Source: Streptomyces sp. LHD-70 (GTDB lineage Bacteria; Actinomycetota; Actinomycetes; Streptomycetales; Streptomycetaceae). Taken from it: 64,000 bases of DNA. Shown piece after piece: positions 7,800 through 17,790 of the stretch. The notes under the pieces are model-generated. The model was not told the origin of the DNA. It did no database searches and saw only the letters and a list, made by a program, of their open reading frames with translations. Positions within the stretch are counted from its first letter, which is position 1. Every line of letters begins with the position of its first letter. The stretch lies in NCBI RefSeq assembly GCF_031157275.1, contig NZ_JAVIFW010000022.1:1-64000 (forward strand), written 5' to 3'. Position numbers and translations under genes: made by a program.

Positions 7800-9281
7800 C
7801 TACCCCTCCGGCTTCTCCGAGTCCACCCCGGGCCGGGCCTTCTTCCACAGCCCACGCGTGAAGTCCGGTATCGCCTGCGGTGCGCCCTTCGCCTTGATCG
7901 AGGCATGGCTCAGCGGCACCGGCGCCGTCCATGTGACCGCGTCGTACACGTCGAAGTCCGGGACCAGCCCCAGCTGCATGCACTGCATCAGGCGGAACAG
8001 CATGATGTAGTCCATACCGCCGTGCCCGCCGGGCGGGTTGGAGTGCTCCTTCCACAGCCAGTGGTCCCACTCCGCGTACTCGCCGAAGTCGTGCCACTGA
8101 TCGTCGGTGTGGGTGGGCTCCAGGTAGATCCGCTCCGGGTAGTCCTCGAACACACCCCTCGTGCCGCCGAGGCTGTTGATACGCGAGTACGGGTGTGGCG
8201 TCGACACATCGTGCTCGAGCCGGATGACGCGGCCCTTCTCCGTCTGTACGAGGCTGATCGTGCGGTCGGACTCGATGTACGTCTCCTTCCAGCTCGGGTC
8301 GCCCGGCGGCATGTGCTCCTTGCGGTACTCGGCGAGGCCGAGCGCCGGGGTGCCGAAGCTGGAGATGTGCGTGACGCGGTCGCCGCGGTTGACGTCCATG
8401 TAGTTGCCGACCGGCCCGAAGCCGTGGTTCGGGTAGAGGTCGCCGAGCAGTCGCGTGTGCCAGAGCCGGCGCCAGGGACCCTCGTAGTAGTCCGGGTCGA
8501 ACATCAGGCCGCGCAGATCGTGGTTGTACGCGCCCGCGCCGTGCAGGAGCTCACCGAAGAGCCCGGCGTGCGCCATGCGCAGCACCCGCATCTCGTTCTT
8601 GCCGTAGCAGCAGTTCTCCAACTGCATGCAGTGCTTGCGGGTGCGCTCGGAGAGGTCCACGAGCTCCCAGAGCTGGCCGAGTTCGAGCGCGATCGGACAC
8701 TCCACACCGACGTGCTTGCCGTTCAGCATCGCCGCCTTCGCCATCTCGAAGTGCGATTCCCAGGGCGTCGCGACGTACACGAAGTCCAGGTCGCTGCGCT
8801 GGCAGAGGTTCTCGTAGTCGTCCGGGCCCTTGGTGTACGTGGCCGGGGCGGGCTGGCCCGCGTCGGTGACCTTCTTCGCGGCCGCGGCGGCCTTCTCCTT
8901 GACCGGGTCGCACAGCGCCACGACCTTGACCTGCGGCAACGCGAGGAAGAGGTCGATCATGCTGCCGCCGCGGTTGCCGAGGCCGACGATTCCCACCCGC
9001 ACCGTGGACCGCTTCTCGAACGGCACCCCGATCATGGTCCGGCCCTTGCGCGGCGGGGCCTCGGCTGCGGCTGCGGCCTGTGCGGGCGTGGTCGCGGCGG
9101 CCGGGTTCGCGTGCGCCGTGCCTCCGGTGAGTCCCGCGAGTCCCAGGCCGACACCGGCTATTCCGGCGTTGCGCATCATGGCTCTGCGGGAGACACCGGA
9201 ACCGCCCTGACCGGGACTCGGCTCCGTCGCCGCCTCATCGGCGGAACCGTCGGGCTGCGGCAGGGACGTGTCGTCGTGCAT
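7800..9281 (-). CDS. Secreted Gfo/Idh/MocA-family protein, GH109 alpha-N-acetylgalactosaminidase-like
   Basis: A 493-aa protein with a Tat signal (SRRAMMRNAG followed by a hydrophobic stretch ending near AHA), so it is probably exported folded with bound cofactor. The nucleotide-binding motif RVGIVGLGNRGGSM opens the Rossmann domain. The body has stretches characteristic of GH109 enzymes, such as GDLYPNHGFGPVGNYMDVNR and HDVSTPHPYSR. GH109 enzymes hydrolyse glycosides by an NAD-assisted oxidation-elimination mechanism. ATG 9281 is preceded by GGAGGTCCC, a strong ribosome binding site. Exact sugar specificity is inferred only from family resemblance. Confidence 0.85.
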   Translation of the reverse strand: MHDDTSLPQPDGSADEAATEPSPGQGGSGVSRRAMMRNAGIAGVGLGLAGLTGGTAHANPAAATTPAQAAAAAEAPPRKGRTMIGVPFEKRSTVRVGIVGLGNRGGSMIDLFLALPQVKVVALCDPVKEKAAAAAKKVTDAGQPAPATYTKGPDDYENLCQRSDLDFVYVATPWESHFEMAKAAMLNGKHVGVECPIALELGQLWELVDLSERTRKHCMQLENCCYGKNEMRVLRMAHAGLFGELLHGAGAYNHDLRGLMFDPDYYEGPWRRLWHTRLLGDLYPNHGFGPVGNYMDVNRGDRVTHISSFGTPALGLAEYRKEHMPPGDPSWKETYIESDRTISLVQTEKGRVIRLEHDVSTPHPYSRINSLGGTRGVFEDYPERIYLEPTHTDDQWHDFGEYAEWDHWLWKEHSNPPGGHGGMDYIMLFRLMQCMQLGLVPDFDVYDAVTWTAPVPLSHASIKAKGAPQAIPDFTRGLWKKARPGVDSEKPEG

Positions 9282-9837
9282 GGGACCTCCGTACGCGTAG
9301 GTGGTACGTGGGTGGAGCAACGGCGACGCCACCCTGTCCGGAAGATCACGCTTGGCGCAAGGGACCGACAGGGACGGGGATTTGGACTTATCGCGGGCGG
9401 ACTTGGACTCAGTGAATCCGGTGGTGCCGCGCGGTGTGTCTGGCGTGCTCGCGCGTGGGGAGACCGAGCGCGGTGCGCACGCCGGCGGGGGAGCGGCCAT
9501 CGCCCGACTAGAGCTGGGACTACGGGAGTTGGGGCTCAGTGAGATTCCGTCCCCCCCGTTCCTGGACGAAACTCTCGCCGGGCGCCGCCCTCGTCCACCG
9601 ATGCGCCGCCCGGGCGTACAGCGCGCGCACTGCCTCGGCGTCGCGTCGGACGCGGTGCGATGGAGAGGGTCAAGGCGATGCTCGCCGCCGCCGAGCGGGC
9701 AGCCTTTCGAGCCCTACGTCATAGGACCCTCCGGCCCGTTCATCCTCGCCCCCTGTCCAAGGCGACGTATCCACCTGCCTCCGGAAGGCCCCAGCCCCCT
9801 GCGATGTCACCCGCCCTCAAGCCCCGAAGGGCCACGC
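9282..9837. other. Intergenic region, 556 bp, no supported gene
   Basis: This is the stretch between the start of the GH109 gene and the end of the FAD/Fe-S dehydrogenase gene. Nothing convincing is encoded. A minus-strand open stretch around 9560-9655 reads like a helical protein (RRDAEAVRALYARAAHRW) but has no usable start codon, so it may be a gene remnant. The GH109 promoter must lie near 9290-9400. Confidence 0.4.
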
Positions 9838-12759
9838 TCACGGCCGAGTGGCCCGCTCCAGCTCCACCAGCACCGAGTGGTAACTCCGCCCCGTCGCATG
9901 ATCCATCCCCACCTCGCACATGCGGTTGGCCGACAGGTGCGCGTCGTACTCGCGCGACGTGACCTCCGCCGCCTCGCGGGCCGTGGCCGCGCGCGTGAGT
10001 TCCTCGTGCAGCATGCCGCGGTCACCGGCGAAGCCGCAGCAGGCCTCGTCGTCGGGGGTGACGACCTCGTCCGCGCAGGCCTCGGCGAGCTGCCGCAACT
10101 GGTCGCCGTCCCCGAGGTGCCGCATCGAGCACGTGGTGTGCAGGACGGCCGAACCGACAGTGCGCAGAACCGTCAGGTGCGGCAGAAGCTCCTCGGCGGC
10201 CCACACCAGCGAGTCGACGATGGTCAGCTCCGCGTGCAACTCCCGGTTGTCGTCGGAGAGATACGGCACGACCTCGTGCGCGATGCCCAACGTGCAGGAC
10301 GAGGCGTCGACGACAAGCGGCAGCCGTCCGCCGGCCGTCCAGCCCCAGGCCGCCTCGACGATCCGGTTGGCCATCACGCGGTTGCCCTCCTCGTACCCCT
10401 TGGAGTGCCAGATCGTCGCGCAGCACGTGCCCGTCACGTCGTCCGGGATCCATACCGGCTTACCCGCGCGGGCGGTGACGGCCACGACGGACTGCGCGAG
10501 CGAAACGTCCTCCTCGGGCCCGCCGAAGATGCGGTTGACGCACGCCGGGTAGTAGACGGCGGCGGCGCCGACACGGGACGTGGACGGCAGCTTGCGCGCG
10601 GCGGGGCCGGGGATCTCGGGGAGCCACTCCGGTACGAGATCGGGGCGAACGGCCTTGCGCGCGGCACGCGTCACCGACGTGAGGAGCCGGTCTCCGATCT
10701 TGTCGGCGGCGGCCACGGCGAGGCGCGCGGAGGTCTCGACGAGCTTGAAGTTGCGGGCGGTGAGTGCGGCGACCCGCTCCTCGCGCGGCGAGTGCCGGGC
10801 GTGCCGGAAGTCCTTCATCAGCAGGCCCGTGTCGATGCCGACGGGGCAGGCCAGCTTGCAGGTGGAGTCGCCCGCGCAGGTGTCCACGGCGTCGTATCCG
10901 TACGCCTCCACCAGGCTGTCCTCGACCGGGGAGCCGGGGGACTGACGCATCATCTCGCGGCGCAGCACGATGCGTTGGCGCGGCGTGGTCGTCACGTCGT
11001 GGCTGGGGCAGGTGGGCTCGCAGAAGCCGCACTCGATGCACGGGTCGGCGATGGCCTCCACCTGCGGGATGGTCTTGAGGCCCCGCAGATGGGCCTTGGG
11101 GTCGCGGTCGAGGACGATGCGAGGCGCCAACACCCCGTCAGGGTCGATGACTTGCTTCGTCCGCCACATCAACTCGGTGGCCTTCGGGCCCCACTCCAGC
11201 TCCAGGAACGGCGCGATGTTGCGGCCGGTGGCGTGCTCGGCCTTCAGGGAGCCGTCGAACCGTTCCACGGTCAGCGCGCAGAACTCGTCCATGAACGCGG
11301 CGTACCGCTCGACGTCCGCCGCTCGGCCCGCGTCGAACGCCAGCAGGAAGTGCAGGTTGCCGTGGGCGGCGTGCCCGGCGACGGCCGCGTCGAAGCCGTG
11401 CCGCGTCTGCAGGTCGAGCAGCGCGGAGCAGGCGTCGGCGAGCCGGGCGGGCGGCACCGCGAAGTCCTCGGTGATCAGCGTCGTACCGGAAGGGCGCGAT
11501 CCGCCGACGGCGGTGACGAACGCCTTGCGGGCCTTCCAGTACCCGGCGATGGTCTTCGCTTCGCGCGTGAACGCGTTGGTCACCGAGGCGACGGGCGCGA
11601 CGAGTTGGAGATTGTCCAGGACCGCGGCGGCCCTCTCCTCGTACGCGCGCTGCTGCTCCTCGTCGGGCGCGCGGAACTCGACGAGCAGCGCCGTGGTGTC
11701 CTTCGGGACGTCGGCCCAGTCGGCGGGGACGCCGGCCACGCTCACCGACGCGCGCAGCGTGTTGCCGTCCATCAGCTCCACGGCGAGCGCACCTGCCTCG
11801 TTGAACTGGGGCACGGCGGCAGCGGCGGCGGGCAGCGAGGGGAAGAACAGCAGAGCGGTGGAGACGAGCCGGTCGAGCGGAAGCGTGTCGAAGACGGTCT
11901 CCGCGATGAAGCCGAAGGTCCCCTCGGAGCCGACCATCAGGCCGCGCAGGATCTCCACGGGCGTCGATCCGTCGAGGAAGGCGTCCAGGCGGTAGCCGTT
12001 GGTGTTCTTGATCTCGTACTTGGCGCGGATCCGGGCGACGAGTTCGGGGTCCGCCTCGATATCCGCCTTCAGGTCCAACAGGCCCTGGCAGAGCGCGGGT
12101 TCGGCATGCGCGAGCAGCTCGTCCGCGTCCGCCTCGGCGGTGTCGACGACCGTCCCGGACGGCAGGACGAAGGTGAGCGAGGCGAGTGTGCGGTAGGAGT
12201 TGCGGGTTGTGCCGGCCGTCATGCCCGAGGCGTTGTTGGCGACGACCCCGCCGAGGGTGCAGGCGATGGCGCTCGCCGGGTCCGGCCCGAGGACGCGTCC
12301 GTGCCGGGCGAGCGTGGCGTTGGCGCGCACCACCGTCGTACCGGGACCGATCCGGGCCCGCGCCCCGTCGTCGAGCACCTCGACGCCCGCCCAGTGCCGG
12401 CGCACGTCGACCAGGATGTCCTCGCCCTGCGCCTGTCCGTTGAGGCTGGTCCCGGCAGCGCGGAAGACGACTTCGCGGCCCTTGCCGTGCGCGTACGAGA
12501 GGACCGCCGAGATGTCGTCGATGTCTTCGGCGACGACCACGACCTGCGGCACGAAGCGGTAGGGGCTGGCGTCCGAGGCGTACCGCACCAGGTCGGAGAT
12601 CTTGTGCAGCACCTTGTCCTCGCCGAGCAGCGCGGTCAGGTCGCTCCTGAGCGGTTCGGGGGTGCCGGCGGCCTGCCGGTCCGGCACGCGGTCCGGGGCC
12701 GGCGCGGGCTCCCGCACCGTGGGCCGCAGGGCGTCCGCGTTGGGCTCCAGCAGGGGCAT
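9838..12759 (-). CDS. FAD-binding and Fe-S-binding oxidoreductase (D-lactate / D-2-hydroxyacid dehydrogenase type)
   Basis: A 973-aa fusion protein. The N-terminal ~260 residues form a PCMH-type FAD-binding domain (FRAAGTSLNGQ, IGPGTTV, GGVVANNASGM), followed by an FAD-linked oxidase C-terminal domain to about residue 530. Then comes a ferredoxin-like module with CIECGFCEPTCPS and CAGDSTCKLACPVG for two 4Fe-4S clusters, and a C-terminal CCG domain (CSMRHLGDGDQ, DEACCGFAGDRGM). This order matches Dld/YdiJ-type membrane-associated dehydrogenases that oxidise D-lactate or D-2-hydroxyglutarate and pass electrons to the quinone pool. ATG 12759 has GAGGAGG upstream. The substrate cannot be fixed from sequence. 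Confidence 0.9.
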   Translation of the reverse strand: MPLLEPNADALRPTVREPAPAPDRVPDRQAAGTPEPLRSDLTALLGEDKVLHKISDLVRYASDASPYRFVPQVVVVAEDIDDISAVLSYAHGKGREVVFRAAGTSLNGQAQGEDILVDVRRHWAGVEVLDDGARARIGPGTTVVRANATLARHGRVLGPDPASAIACTLGGVVANNASGMTAGTTRNSYRTLASLTFVLPSGTVVDTAEADADELLAHAEPALCQGLLDLKADIEADPELVARIRAKYEIKNTNGYRLDAFLDGSTPVEILRGLMVGSEGTFGFIAETVFDTLPLDRLVSTALLFFPSLPAAAAAVPQFNEAGALAVELMDGNTLRASVSVAGVPADWADVPKDTTALLVEFRAPDEEQQRAYEERAAAVLDNLQLVAPVASVTNAFTREAKTIAGYWKARKAFVTAVGGSRPSGTTLITEDFAVPPARLADACSALLDLQTRHGFDAAVAGHAAHGNLHFLLAFDAGRAADVERYAAFMDEFCALTVERFDGSLKAEHATGRNIAPFLELEWGPKATELMWRTKQVIDPDGVLAPRIVLDRDPKAHLRGLKTIPQVEAIADPCIECGFCEPTCPSHDVTTTPRQRIVLRREMMRQSPGSPVEDSLVEAYGYDAVDTCAGDSTCKLACPVGIDTGLLMKDFRHARHSPREERVAALTARNFKLVETSARLAVAAADKIGDRLLTSVTRAARKAVRPDLVPEWLPEIPGPAARKLPSTSRVGAAAVYYPACVNRIFGGPEEDVSLAQSVVAVTARAGKPVWIPDDVTGTCCATIWHSKGYEEGNRVMANRIVEAAWGWTAGGRLPLVVDASSCTLGIAHEVVPYLSDDNRELHAELTIVDSLVWAAEELLPHLTVLRTVGSAVLHTTCSMRHLGDGDQLRQLAEACADEVVTPDDEACCGFAGDRGMLHEELTRAATAREAAEVTSREYDAHLSANRMCEVGMDHATGRSYHSVLVELERATRP

Positions 12760-12804
12760 GAGCGCCTCCTCGACGTCGTCGTCCGTTCTTCTCAGCTCTT
12801 CTCG

Positions 12805-12836
12805 GCATCGGCCCGGGCGGTCTCCCGGGCCGATGC
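12805..12836. terminator. Terminator hairpin between the MarR gene and the dehydrogenase gene
   Basis: A 13-bp perfect inverted repeat, arms 12805-12817 and 12824-12836 around CGGTCT, lies downstream of the MarR gene on its strand and before the dehydrogenase start. It should end marR transcription. Confidence 0.8.
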
Positions 12837-12871
12837 TCAGCACCTGGCCCGGCAGCCCGTCCGGGTGGTAC

Positions 12872-13324
12872 TCAGCACTGGGCCCGGTCGTCCACCAGGG
12901 TGGTGAGCAGTCCGCCGAGCACCTCGCGCTGGTCAGCGGTCAATGGAGCCAGGATGTCCTCTGCGGCGGCCCGGCGCGCGTCGCGCAGCGCACGCAGCGT
13001 CTTGCGCCCGTCGTCTGTCATCTCGATCCGGATCACCCGTCTGTTCTCCGGGTCGGGCGCCCGGTGCACGCAACCGGCCGCCTCCAGGCCGTCGACCAGG
13101 GTCGTCACGGCGCGCGGCACCACCTCCAGGCCGTGCGCGAGATCGGCCATGCGCGGCGGCGTCTCGTGGTGCGCGACCAGGCGGAGCAGCCGGGACTCGC
13201 CGGGGGTCAGGCCGACCGGTTCGAGGTGGCGCTTCTGCGCGCGATGCAGCCGCCGGGCCAGGCGGAGCAGGTGGTCGGCGAGGAGGCCGTCCGGATCGGG
13301 TGAGGACGTGGCCGCTGTGGTCAT
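12872..13324 (-). CDS. MarR family transcriptional regulator
   Basis: A 150-aa winged-helix regulator. The recognition segment MADLAHGLEVVPRAVTTLVDGLEAAG and the wing DPENRRVIRIEMTDDG are typical MarR features, flanked by N- and C-terminal dimerisation helices. MarR proteins usually repress a divergent efflux gene and release DNA on binding a small phenolic or lipophilic ligand. The gene is divergent from an ABC exporter, and a strong palindrome covers the shared promoter region, so it most likely represses both itself and the exporter. ATG 13324 is used; no alternative start fits better. Confidence 0.92.
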   Translation of the reverse strand: MTTAATSSPDPDGLLADHLLRLARRLHRAQKRHLEPVGLTPGESRLLRLVAHHETPPRMADLAHGLEVVPRAVTTLVDGLEAAGCVHRAPDPENRRVIRIEMTDDGRKTLRALRDARRAAAEDILAPLTADQREVLGGLLTTLVDDRAQC

Positions 13325-13330
13325 GATCGC

Positions 13331-13381
13331 AGCCTAGCAGGACAAAGCTCATTGTGAATAGAGGTAACAATGAGCTAGGCT
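13331..13381. promoter_or_regulatory. Divergent promoter and MarR-type operator
   Basis: AGCTCATTGT (13346-13355) and ACAATGAGCT (13367-13376) form a perfect 10-bp inverted repeat with an 11-bp spacer. An outer pair AGCCTAGC (13331-13338) and GCTAGGCT (13374-13381) is also perfect. Candidate promoters overlap the palindrome in both directions: TTGTGA-18-TAGGCT rightwards towards the exporter, and TTCACA-16-TAGGCT leftwards towards marR. Bound MarR would block both. Confidence 0.8.
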
Positions 13382-13417
13382 CAACGCAGTCATCGCGCAC
13401 TCGACCTCAGGAGGCCC

Positions 13418-15247
<1,830 letters not shown>

Positions 15248-15430
15248 GCCGTAAGAGCGCGATGGCTGCCGAGGAGCGTGGCCCTGGCGTACGGCCTCAC
15301 GAGGCTCCCGCAGGGCTCCCCGCACATCCCCCACACGTTGCCGCACGGTTCACCGCACCCGAGTGGACTCCGGGCTGAAGATATGTCAGATATGCCTGGA
15401 TTGACCTAACTCTCGGGGTACCGTGCCCAC

Positions 15431-16306
15431 ATGGTGAACAAGACTCCGCGCCAGGGCAAGATCCGGCTGACCCGCCGTGGCCGGGTCGCACTCCTTGTGA
15501 CCGGCGCTCTCGTGATCGGCACGGCCGTGGCGGTGCCCCTGCTCCTGAACCGTGGCGACGACGGCCCGGACACCCTGCTCGTCCCCGAGGGCTGGCGCTC
15601 GGGCCAGGTCTACGAGGCGGTGGACAAGGCCCTCGGCGTCCGGAAGGGCACCACGAAGAAGGCCGCAGGATCGGCGGGACTCAAGCTGCCGGGGGAGTCC
15701 TCCGGCAACCCCGAGGGATATCTCTTCCCCGCGACGTATCCGATCGGCGACCAGGCCACCCCGAAGTCCGTACTCGCGTACATGGTCGAAACGGCCAACA
15801 AGAAGTTCGGCGCGGGAGCCGTCACCAAGGGCGCCGACCGCAACGCCGTCTCCGTCTACCAGGCGGTCACGATCGCGAGCATCATCCAGGCCGAGGCCGA
15901 GACCAAGCAGGACATGGGCAAGGTGGCCCGCGTCATCTACAACCGGCTCGACCGAGGCATGCCCCTGCAGATGGACTCCACCCTCAACTACGCCCTGAAC
16001 CGCTCCACCCTCGACACCACGACCGCGGACACGAAGATCAAGAGCCCGTACAACACGTACGAGAAGACCGGTCTGCCGCCGACGCCCATCGCCAACCCCG
16101 GCGACGAGGCGGTCAAGGCGGCGCTCGCGCCGACGGCCGGGGACTGGCTGTACTTCGTGACGGTGAAGCCAGGCGACACCCGCTTCACCGCCGACTACCA
16201 GGAACACCGCCGCAACGTCGAGGAGTTCAACCGCGTCCGCGAGTCAGAGGGCGCGCGGCAGCAGAAGGAGAGCCCGGACGCGCCCAAGGCCAACGCCGCG
16301 GGCTGA
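15431..16306 (+). CDS. Endolytic peptidoglycan transglycosylase, MltG/YceG family
   Basis: A 291-aa single-pass membrane protein with a basic N-terminus, a transmembrane helix at about residues 20-40 and an outside catalytic domain. The YceG core is clear: ASIIQAEA carries the catalytic Glu (near residue 156), ARVIYNRLDRGMPLQMDSTLNYAL and GLPPTPIANPG follow. MltG cleaves nascent glycan strands and so sets their length. It is shorter than typical MltG, lacking most of the N-terminal LysM-like part, so it is likely an accessory paralogue rather than the mreB/aroE-linked one. It stands alone. Confidence 0.88.
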   Translation: MVNKTPRQGKIRLTRRGRVALLVTGALVIGTAVAVPLLLNRGDDGPDTLLVPEGWRSGQVYEAVDKALGVRKGTTKKAAGSAGLKLPGESSGNPEGYLFPATYPIGDQATPKSVLAYMVETANKKFGAGAVTKGADRNAVSVYQAVTIASIIQAEAETKQDMGKVARVIYNRLDRGMPLQMDSTLNYALNRSTLDTTTADTKIKSPYNTYEKTGLPPTPIANPGDEAVKAALAPTAGDWLYFVTVKPGDTRFTADYQEHRRNVEEFNRVRESEGARQQKESPDAPKANAAG

Positions 16307-16430
16307 GCGACCGGCCATCAGTAGCCCAAGGGTCAACGCTGCGGGCTGAGCGACGGGACATCAGTAGCAAGGGCCGACGCGGCTCAGCCATCAGCCAACA
16401 GCAGCCCAAGGCCAACCCCGCGGGCTGAAC
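16300..16430. repeat. Degenerate tandem copies of the mltG 3' end
   Basis: After the mltG stop the motif GCGGGCTGAGCGAC followed by a CATCAGTAGC-like stretch recurs about three times with a period near 40-45 bp, decaying rightwards. The first copy overlaps the mltG stop codon. No coding function is visible. Confidence 0.55.
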
Positions 16431-16476
16431 GTCCAGGCCATCGCCGAGGGACCGGCGGGTGTGCCCCTCCCCGCGC

Positions 16477-17592
16477 TCAGCGGACCCCGGCCATCAACTC
16501 CCTTTCTCCATAAAGAAGTTGCCGTATCTCACGAACCGCCGCCCGTCCGGCACGGTTGGCGCCGATCGTGCTCGCCGACGGGCCGTACCCGACCAGATGC
16601 ACCCGCGGATCGCGGGCCGCGCGCGTCCCGTCGAGGCGGATGCCGCCGCCCGGTTCGCGCAGCCGCAGCGGCGCCAGATGGTCGACGACCGGACGGAATC
16701 CGGTCGCCCAGAGGATCACGTCGGCCGCCACCTCGCGGCCGTCGTCCCAGGCCACGCCGTCCGCCGTGATCCGGTCGAACATCGGGAGCCGGTCCAGCGT
16801 TCCATCGGCCCGACCCTGGCGCACGGCCTCCGTCAGGGCGAGGCCCGTCACCGAGACGACGCTGCGTGGCGGCAGCCCCCGGCGGACCCGTTCCTCCACG
16901 AGCGCCACCGCGGCCCGCCCCTGGTCCCGGCCGAACTCGCCGTCGCGGAAGACCGGTTCGCGCCGCGTCACCCAAGTCGTCTCCGCCGCGAGCGGCGCGA
17001 TCTCCAGGAGATGCTGCACCCCGGACGAGCCGCCGCCCACGACGATCACACGCTGCCCGGCGAACTCCTGCGGCCCCGGGTACTGCGCCGTGTGCAGCTG
17101 CCGCCCGCGGAACCGTTCCTGCCCCGGATAGCGCGGCCAGAACGGACGGTCCCAGGTGCCGGTCGCGTTGATCAGCGCCCGCGTCGCGTACGTACCCTCC
17201 GAGCTCTCGACGAGCAGCAGCCCGCCCTCGCCCTCCCGCACCGCGCGCACCTCGACGGGCCGGTGCACGCGCAGGTCGAAGGTCTCCTCGTACGCCGTGA
17301 AGTACTCGCCGATCACCTCGGACGAAGGCCGCTCCGGATCGGCGCCGGTCAGCTCCATGCCGGGCAGGGCGTGCATGCCGTGCACGCGGCCGTAGGTAAG
17401 GCTCGGCCAGCGGAACTGCCAGGCACCGCCGGGGCGCGGGGCGTGGTCCAGGACGACGAAGTCCCGGTCTGGCTCGAAGCCGGTGCGCCGCAGATGGTGG
17501 GCGGCGGAGAGACCGGCCTGCCCCGCGCCCACCACCACGACCTGCACGTTCCGTGCAGCGTCCGTAGCTCCGCGTACCTCGAATCCGTTCAC
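16477..17592 (-). CDS. Flavin-dependent monooxygenase (CzcO/ArsO-like)
   Basis: A 371-aa FAD/NAD(P)H-dependent monooxygenase. The FAD-binding motif VVVVGAGQAGLSAAHHL is at the N-terminus, the NADPH motif VIVVGGGSSGVQ in the middle, and ATGFRP near the C-terminus. It sits 198 bp downstream of ssuD on the same strand, suggesting a role in oxidising organosulfur compounds, though this is only contextual. The GTG at 17592 was chosen because it directly precedes the FAD-binding region. The frame remains open upstream into tandem repeats that encode Gly/Arg/Phe-rich sequence and are unlikely to be translated. No strong ribosome binding site is seen. Confidence 0.8.
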   Translation of the reverse strand: MNGFEVRGATDAARNVQVVVVGAGQAGLSAAHHLRRTGFEPDRDFVVLDHAPRPGGAWQFRWPSLTYGRVHGMHALPGMELTGADPERPSSEVIGEYFTAYEETFDLRVHRPVEVRAVREGEGGLLLVESSEGTYATRALINATGTWDRPFWPRYPGQERFRGRQLHTAQYPGPQEFAGQRVIVVGGGSSGVQHLLEIAPLAAETTWVTRREPVFRDGEFGRDQGRAAVALVEERVRRGLPPRSVVSVTGLALTEAVRQGRADGTLDRLPMFDRITADGVAWDDGREVAADVILWATGFRPVVDHLAPLRLREPGGGIRLDGTRAARDPRVHLVGYGPSASTIGANRAGRAAVREIRQLLYGERELMAGVR

Positions 17593-17662
17593 GATTCTAC
17601 TAACTCGGGCGGAGGTGGGATTCTTCCCGTCCCGCGAGCGGGCCCGGAGACCGGCCCTCATC

Positions 17663-17790
17663 CCGTCCCGCGAACCGTCCCGCGAACCGTCCCGGAAACC
17701 GCCCGGAAACCGGCCCGGAAACCGCCCGGAAACCGGCCTGCCCGCCGGGCCCACCCCCGCCCGATCCGCCCCGATCCGCCCCGATCCGCC
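17663..17790. repeat. GC-rich tandem repeats between ssuD and the monooxygenase gene
   Basis: About 75 bp of imperfect ~11-bp units of the form CCCGGAAACCG precede three exact copies of CCGATCCGCC (17761-17790), ending at the ssuD stop codon. This is a simple-sequence spacer, probably slippage-prone. Confidence 0.75.

Noticed and set aside
9301..12906. A 1,201-codon open frame on the plus strand
   Set aside because: It lies antisense to the FAD/Fe-S dehydrogenase, whose minus-strand product shows all expected motifs. Long antisense frames are a by-product of very high GC at third codon positions.
17663..17790. Repeats between ssuD and the monooxygenase as a CRISPR array
   Set aside because: The units are 10-11 bp, contiguous and imperfect, without spacers or cas genes.
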